NCBI GenBank assembly: GCA_024743015.1
Contig: JANSXJ010000042.1
Coordinates: 1 to 16,641 of the forward strand
From: Hyphomonas sp.
GTDB taxonomy: Bacteria > Pseudomonadota > Alphaproteobacteria > Caulobacterales > Hyphomonadaceae
Length of the DNA stretch: 16,641 nucleotides
Reading direction: 5' to 3'
In this document: piece by piece, positions 13,651 through 16,641 of the stretch
How positions within the stretch are numbered: the stretch's first letter is position 1
How the letters are laid out: each line of letters opens with the position of its first letter
Notes under the pieces: generated by a model
The model's database searches: none
What the model was told of the DNA's origin: nothing
Seen by the model: only the letters and a program-made list of their open reading frames with translations
Position numbers and translations under genes: made by a program

Positions 13651-14144
13651 TAACGTGGCTCCATTGCATAGACACGGTTCAGTTCGTCGTGGCGTTCCTG
13701 AACATCCTCAGGCCATGTGCTCTTGATGTAGCTAAGGATGGCGATGATCTCGTCGTCGCTGAGGATGTCCTCATAGGCGGGCATGGCCGAAGTGTAGTTT
13801 TCAAGGTTCGCGGCGCGCGCGACGCCCAGCTTGGTGATGTCGAACAGAACTTGGTCGGGATGATGCCAAGTATGCCCCGTCTCATCATGGGGCGGAGCGG
13901 GCATCAATCCGTCTGGCTTGGGCGAGCGCCAATCGGCAACTTCCCCTTCAAGGTTGACACCGTGACATGAGGCACAATTGGCCTGATACAGCGATTCACC
14001 CAGCGCGACTGTGGGTGCATGATCCGGGCGGAAGACCTCGACTCCGCCCGGATCCGCCCCGCCCCCTGTCAGGCGGATAGCGGCCATGGTGACCAGCACC
14101 GCAACCGCAACTCCGCCTGCCCCAAACCAGATCCGAGACTTCAT
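13650..14144 (-). CDS. Membrane-anchored c-type cytochrome, copy 2
   Basis: This 164-aa protein has an N-terminal membrane segment (about residues 7-24) and one cytochrome c domain with C57-A-S-C60-H61. The probable Met ligand is Met121 in SAMPAYEDILSDDEI, followed by the C-terminal helix. The stretch between contains several His residues (PHDETGHTWHHPD). The frame is open to 14246 but that part overlaps the DUF411 gene, and the ATG at 14144 starts the export signal directly, so I use it. It lies between DUF411 and CDF genes in a compact operon, like similar cytochromes in copper/metal loci. Confidence 0.9.
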   Translation of the reverse strand: MKSRIWFGAGGVAVAVLVTMAAIRLTGGGADPGGVEVFRPDHAPTVALGESLYQANCASCHGVNLEGEVADWRSPKPDGLMPAPPHDETGHTWHHPDQVLFDITKLGVARAANLENYTSAMPAYEDILSDDEIIAILSYIKSTWPEDVQERHDELNRVYAMEPR

Positions 14145-14187
14145 GCCAAGGATCCGGCTGGCGAGGATTGATCGGTCACTGCTCGGA

Positions 14188-14658
14188 TCATTGACCCATC
14201 CGCAGGAAGACCGTGGGCTGCGTGCCGGTGCGGTCCGAATAGGCATAAACGTTGTATTGGGCGTTTCTGTCGAAACCCATGCCCAACGACCCCTGCGGCA
14301 TACCGGGGACGGCCAAGCCGCGGATGTCCGGTTTCTCCGACATCAGCTTTTCAACGGCTTCAATTGGGACATGGCCCTCGAGCACATATTTGCGTTCATT
14401 GCCGATGACCGAGGTGTGACAGCCGGCCAGTTGGTCGGTGACCCCGCCCTGCTTCTTGATCATCGACAGGTCATTCATGTCGCGGGTTTCGACGGTGTAG
14501 CCGGCCTCGATCATCTTGTCGGCCCAGACTTGGCAGCAGCCGCACCAAGGTGTCTTGAACACGAGGATGGATTTTTCAGGGTCGGCTTCTTGCGCGTTTG
14601 CAGAGCCGAAAGCGGCGATGGCCGCCGCAAGGGCTATGCCGATCATGGTCTTGTTCAT
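14188..14658 (-). CDS. DUF411 metal-binding protein, CopG-like
   Basis: This 156-aa protein has a signal peptide (residues 1-22) and a thioredoxin-like DUF411 domain. Family motifs are all present: TPWC39-G-C41-C42, LAGC80-H81-TSV, EGHVP with His96, and GLAVPGMPQGSLGM at 114-127. CopG of Pseudomonas, a DUF411 protein, binds copper through the equivalent cysteines in the periplasm. Copper handling is therefore the likely role. It is preceded 3 bases away by the DUF2933 gene and followed by the cytochrome c gene on the same strand. Confidence 0.93.
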   Translation of the reverse strand: MNKTMIGIALAAAIAAFGSANAQEADPEKSILVFKTPWCGCCQVWADKMIEAGYTVETRDMNDLSMIKKQGGVTDQLAGCHTSVIGNERKYVLEGHVPIEAVEKLMSEKPDIRGLAVPGMPQGSLGMGFDRNAQYNVYAYSDRTGTQPTVFLRMGQ

Positions 14659-14661
14659 GGA

Positions 14662-14967
14662 CTACGGTCCTTTTTTGGAAGTGTCGGAGTGTTTTGATTT
14701 GCCGGAATGGCAGCTCATGCCGATCAGCTTGTGCATGACGAGATGCATGCCGAGACACGCCAGCAATGGCGACGCGGCCCAGAGCACCTGAGTTAGGGGT
14801 TGGCCTTCGGGCGCGGCTAGAATGATCAGCCCGACGCCGGCAACCATGGCCAAGCAACAAGCCATCATCAGCCAATGAAAAACCGAGTGTTCAGTTTCCT
14901 TATCGGAATGCTTGCTGGCGGAAATCGCCGGAACAGAGCGGCGGTGAGGATTGTAAGGTGTTTTCAT
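14662..14967 (-). CDS. DUF2933-like small membrane protein
   Basis: This 101-aa protein has a polar N-terminus, two membrane segments (about residues 31-52 and 58-80), a Cys pair in the first (MACC at 35-38) and a His/Cys tail (MHLVMHKLIGMSCHSGKSKH). The CC pair in the first helix and the MH-rich segment after the second fit DUF2933 proteins found near metal exporters. It overlaps the transpeptidase stop (ATGA) and precedes DUF411 by 3 bases. A metal-binding membrane role is plausible but not shown. Confidence 0.65.
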   Translation of the reverse strand: MKTPYNPHRRSVPAISASKHSDKETEHSVFHWLMMACCLAMVAGVGLIILAAPEGQPLTQVLWAASPLLACLGMHLVMHKLIGMSCHSGKSKHSDTSKKGP

Positions 14968-15524
14968 AGCACCACCACCTTCGCGCCGACCGGCACGCGC
15001 TCGTAAAGATCGACGACATGATCGTTAATCATTCGGATGCAGCCGTTGGAAACCGATTGCCCAATCGATTGCGGCTGGTTGGTCCCGTGGATGCGGTAGA
15101 GCGTGTCCCGCCCGTCTTGGTAAAGATACAGCGCCCGCGCGCCGAGCGGGTTGTTGGGTCCGCCCGGTACGCCGCCGGCATAGCGGGCGTATTTTTGCGG
15201 CTCGCGCCGGATCATGTTTTGAGTGGGTGTCCAACGCGGCCACTCCGCCTTGCGGCCGATCACAGCGGTGCCCTGAAAGGCCAGGCCAGCACGGCCAACG
15301 CCGACGCCATAACGCCGCGCACGACCATTGCGCTGTTGCAGATAGAGGAAATGGTTGCGTGGATCGACAATGATGGTGCCTGGCGCATAGCCCGCCATCG
15401 ACACCGATTGCGGCAGGAACTTCGCGTCAAGCCTAAACGATTGCCTTGTATGGGCCCTTGCGGACAGGCCCGGCATAAGCGTGCTGGCGGCAATGCCAAG
15501 CACAAACGTACGCTTTGTAATCAT
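14964..15524 (-). CDS. L,D-transpeptidase (YkuD), copy 2
   Basis: This 186-aa protein has a signal peptide (MITKRTFVLGIAASTLMPGL, cleavage near SARA) and a YkuD catalytic domain with HGTNQPQSIG and SVSNGCIRMI (His146, nucleophile Cys162). It shares many blocks with copy 1 at 5036-5806, such as NPLGARALY and DTLYRIHG, but lacks the Tat/lipobox N-terminus of that copy. The ATG at 15524 follows GAGG by 6 bases. It is preceded by the same stem element and Cys-rich gene as copy 1. Its stop overlaps the DUF2933 start. Confidence 0.94.
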   Translation of the reverse strand: MITKRTFVLGIAASTLMPGLSARAHTRQSFRLDAKFLPQSVSMAGYAPGTIIVDPRNHFLYLQQRNGRARRYGVGVGRAGLAFQGTAVIGRKAEWPRWTPTQNMIRREPQKYARYAGGVPGGPNNPLGARALYLYQDGRDTLYRIHGTNQPQSIGQSVSNGCIRMINDHVVDLYERVPVGAKVVVL

Positions 15525-15533
15525 GGAAAACCT

Positions 15534-15598
15534 CGATTGGCTGATTTCGTGACAGGCGCCCGAGCGGGCGCCGGTTAACGGAAATCAGGCGGCAATCG
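15534..15598 (-). promoter_or_regulatory. Conserved intergenic stem-loop element, copy 2
   Basis: Outer arms (15534-15539 with 15593-15598, and 15541-15547 with 15582-15588) have the same sequence as in copy 1. The inner hairpin GGCGCCC/GGGCGCC (15555-15561, 15566-15572, loop 4) differs in sequence from copy 1 but is perfectly paired. The element spans the Cys-rich stop codon and ends at the GAGG ribosome site of the transpeptidase. Confidence 0.65.
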
Positions 15599-15926
15599 GA
15601 GGTCGGAATTGAGTCAGGGCGATGCCGTCAGGAGCGATCGCGGCGTGTGTGATCTTGAGATCGGCATCTGTTTCGCCGAACGCAGTAATGATCGATGGCA
15701 CAGCATTGCTGCAATCCATTGCGCATCCGCCCATGGAATGATGCATCTTGCCGTCCTCGACACCGCAGCAATCGTCGAGCATGTCCGCCATGAGAAGGTC
15801 GGCGGTCTGCGCATGACCGGCAGCGTCCGCCTTAAAGCCAGGCGAAGCACCATCGAACGCCGTGCCAGGGACGGCCATCACCGCCAGCAGCGCCAACATT
15901 ACGATCATGCTCAATATGCACTTCAT
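15585..15926 (-). CDS. Small secreted Cys-rich protein, FRPP family copy 2
   Basis: This 113-aa protein has a signal peptide (MKCILSMIVMLALLAVMAVP, then GTAF) and cysteines at 53, 54, 68 and 72 in the pattern DCC-x13-C-A-M-D-C. A Met/His cluster (KMHHSMGG) lies between them, and the C-terminus is QFRPPIAA. Length, Cys positions and C-terminus are identical to the protein at 6011-6352, while most other residues differ, so the shared points are probably functional. A periplasmic Cu/Hg-binding role is inferred. It precedes the stem element and transpeptidase copy 2. Confidence 0.82.
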   Translation of the reverse strand: MKCILSMIVMLALLAVMAVPGTAFDGASPGFKADAAGHAQTADLLMADMLDDCCGVEDGKMHHSMGGCAMDCSNAVPSIITAFGETDADLKITHAAIAPDGIALTQFRPPIAA

Positions 15927-16060
15927 GGCGACGTTTTAGACCAATTCCATCTGATTTTCCATATCTGGCTTGCGAGCCAGTTAACGCCGTTCATCCAATC
16001 GCTGATCCTTTGCAGCTTACAGCGGCGTCGACGACGGGGCGCTGCGAGGCGACCGAACTG

Positions 16061-16641
16061 TTAAGAATTGAACAGTGCGACTTGTCCGTTGCCTATATCG
16101 GTGAGGCCGATGTCCAGCGCCGCATCGGTCTTTGCGATGGATGTTGCACCGTCTTTGATGGTGCCGGTAAGCGCTCTGATCGCATCTATCGTTTCGGGGA
16201 TCACAATTGCCTGATTGTCGACCATATAGGCGCAAAACAATTCGTCACCTTGCACCTTCATCATGTCTTCCCATACCGCGACCTCGTAGAGACTGTCGTG
16301 GGGTCTGGAAAGATCGGCCATCATCTCCTTGATCGCGTTTATGGCGCTCAACCCGTCACCTACGCGCACAAGCGCAATTCGCGAAGACGTGCGAAGGGCA
16401 CGGAGAATCTCCTCTTTGTCAGTGGCGTGCGTCAATTGCACGGTCCAGTAATGCAAGTGGGCAAGCGTTTGAGGGACCTTGACGGCCATGGTGACGACAT
16501 CGAGATCGGGATCGACGCTCTGCGCATCCGGACCCTGATGACTGGGGATCGTAGCCTCGGGCACCAATGTGTTCATGATCCCGCCCAAGTGGCTCTCCCA
16601 AGGATCGGTCGCTCGCCGCAGTAAGGTTCCACGCGCGCTTC
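16061..16641 (-). CDS. Type II (archaeal-type) GAPDH, C-terminal part, runs off the window
   Basis: A TTG at 16588 could be read as a start, but the frame has no stop up to the window end and the residues before it (ARGTLLRRATDPWESHLGG) continue the family, so this is the C-terminal ~193 residues of a longer protein. Type II GAPDH blocks visible are IMNTLVPEATIPSHQGPDAQ, TMAVKVPQTLAHLHYW and SLYEVAVWEDMM, ending in a KTDAALDIG block. The enzyme converts glyceraldehyde-3-phosphate and 1,3-bisphosphoglycerate with NAD(P). The catalytic Cys lies outside the window. This form is typical of archaea and unlike the usual bacterial GapA. Confidence 0.9.
   Translation of the reverse strand, partial: SARGTLLRRATDPWESHLGGIMNTLVPEATIPSHQGPDAQSVDPDLDVVTMAVKVPQTLAHLHYWTVQLTHATDKEEILRALRTSSRIALVRVGDGLSAINAIKEMMADLSRPHDSLYEVAVWEDMMKVQGDELFCAYMVDNQAIVIPETIDAIRALTGTIKDGATSIAKTDAALDIGLTDIGNGQVALFNS

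Noticed and set aside
12652..13653. Long plus-strand frame (333 codons) opposite the CDF gene
   Set aside because: It is the antisense shadow of a clear CDF transporter; the translation is rich in Arg, Gln, Asp and His with no family features.
15965..15980. Short hairpin CTGGCT-TGCG-AGCCAG downstream of the GAPDH gene
   Set aside because: Only 6 bp and not followed by a T-run on the minus strand; such repeats arise often by chance.
16061..16588. GAPDH fragment as a separate 175-aa gene starting at TTG 16588
   Set aside because: The reading frame is open to the window end and the upstream residues match the GAPDH family, so it is an edge-truncated gene rather than a short one.

Overview
The window looks like an accessory, probably mobile, region of a GC-rich alphaproteobacterium. 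Sphingomonadales- or Rhizobiales-like is an inference from protein style; no rRNA or marker gene is present. It begins in the 3' end of an IncP/Ti-type trb conjugation operon and continues into a long heavy-metal and envelope-stress cargo region. No transposase, integrase, tRNA, CRISPR array or replication origin was seen.

Layout. (1) 1-3140, plus strand: end of trbL, then trbF, trbG, trbI and a DUF2274 gene, tightly overlapped as the distal part of a mating-pair-formation operon. (2) 3156-10208, minus strand throughout. In transcription order: a DUF5676 membrane protein, a Rieske Fe-S protein, a small secreted Cys-rich protein, ECF sigma 2, ECF sigma 1, a 64-aa hypothetical, a membrane-anchored cytochrome c, a second Cys-rich protein, an L,D-transpeptidase, a ScsC/DsbA-like thioredoxin-fold protein and a LysR regulator. 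(3) 10529-12010: divergent merR and merT-merP-GDCCVxC genes with a clear MerR-type promoter/operator, but no merA. (4) 12030-16641, minus strand: an archaeal-type (type II) GAPDH running off the window edge, a third Cys-rich protein, a second L,D-transpeptidase, a DUF2933 protein, a CopG-like DUF411 protein, a second cytochrome c, a CDF transporter lacking both usual metal-binding Asp residues, a 40-aa membrane peptide and a 4-TM protein.

How the parts may work together. Two paralogous ECF sigma factors each carry a CxC pair in the linker and a C-terminal C-x2-C-x7-C-x-C motif, the design of CorE-type (ECF44) sigma factors that sense metal directly without an anti-sigma factor. The same promoter-like pattern, TGTAA-N17-CGTC, lies upstream of sigma 1 and upstream of the DUF5676-Rieske-Cys-rich-sigma 2 unit, which suggests a self-contained regulon. 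The periplasmic products (Cys-rich proteins, DUF411, ScsC-like protein, cytochromes c, Rieske) point to metal binding, thiol chemistry and electron transfer in the envelope. The L,D-transpeptidases add peptidoglycan crosslinking.

The most notable structural observation is that the pair Cys-rich protein + L,D-transpeptidase occurs twice. Both copies have the same intergenic element, an outer stem of identical sequence enclosing a hairpin whose bases differ but whose pairing is kept. In one copy the ancestral transpeptidase start survives as a 48-codon leader ORF coupled by ATGA to the relocated start.
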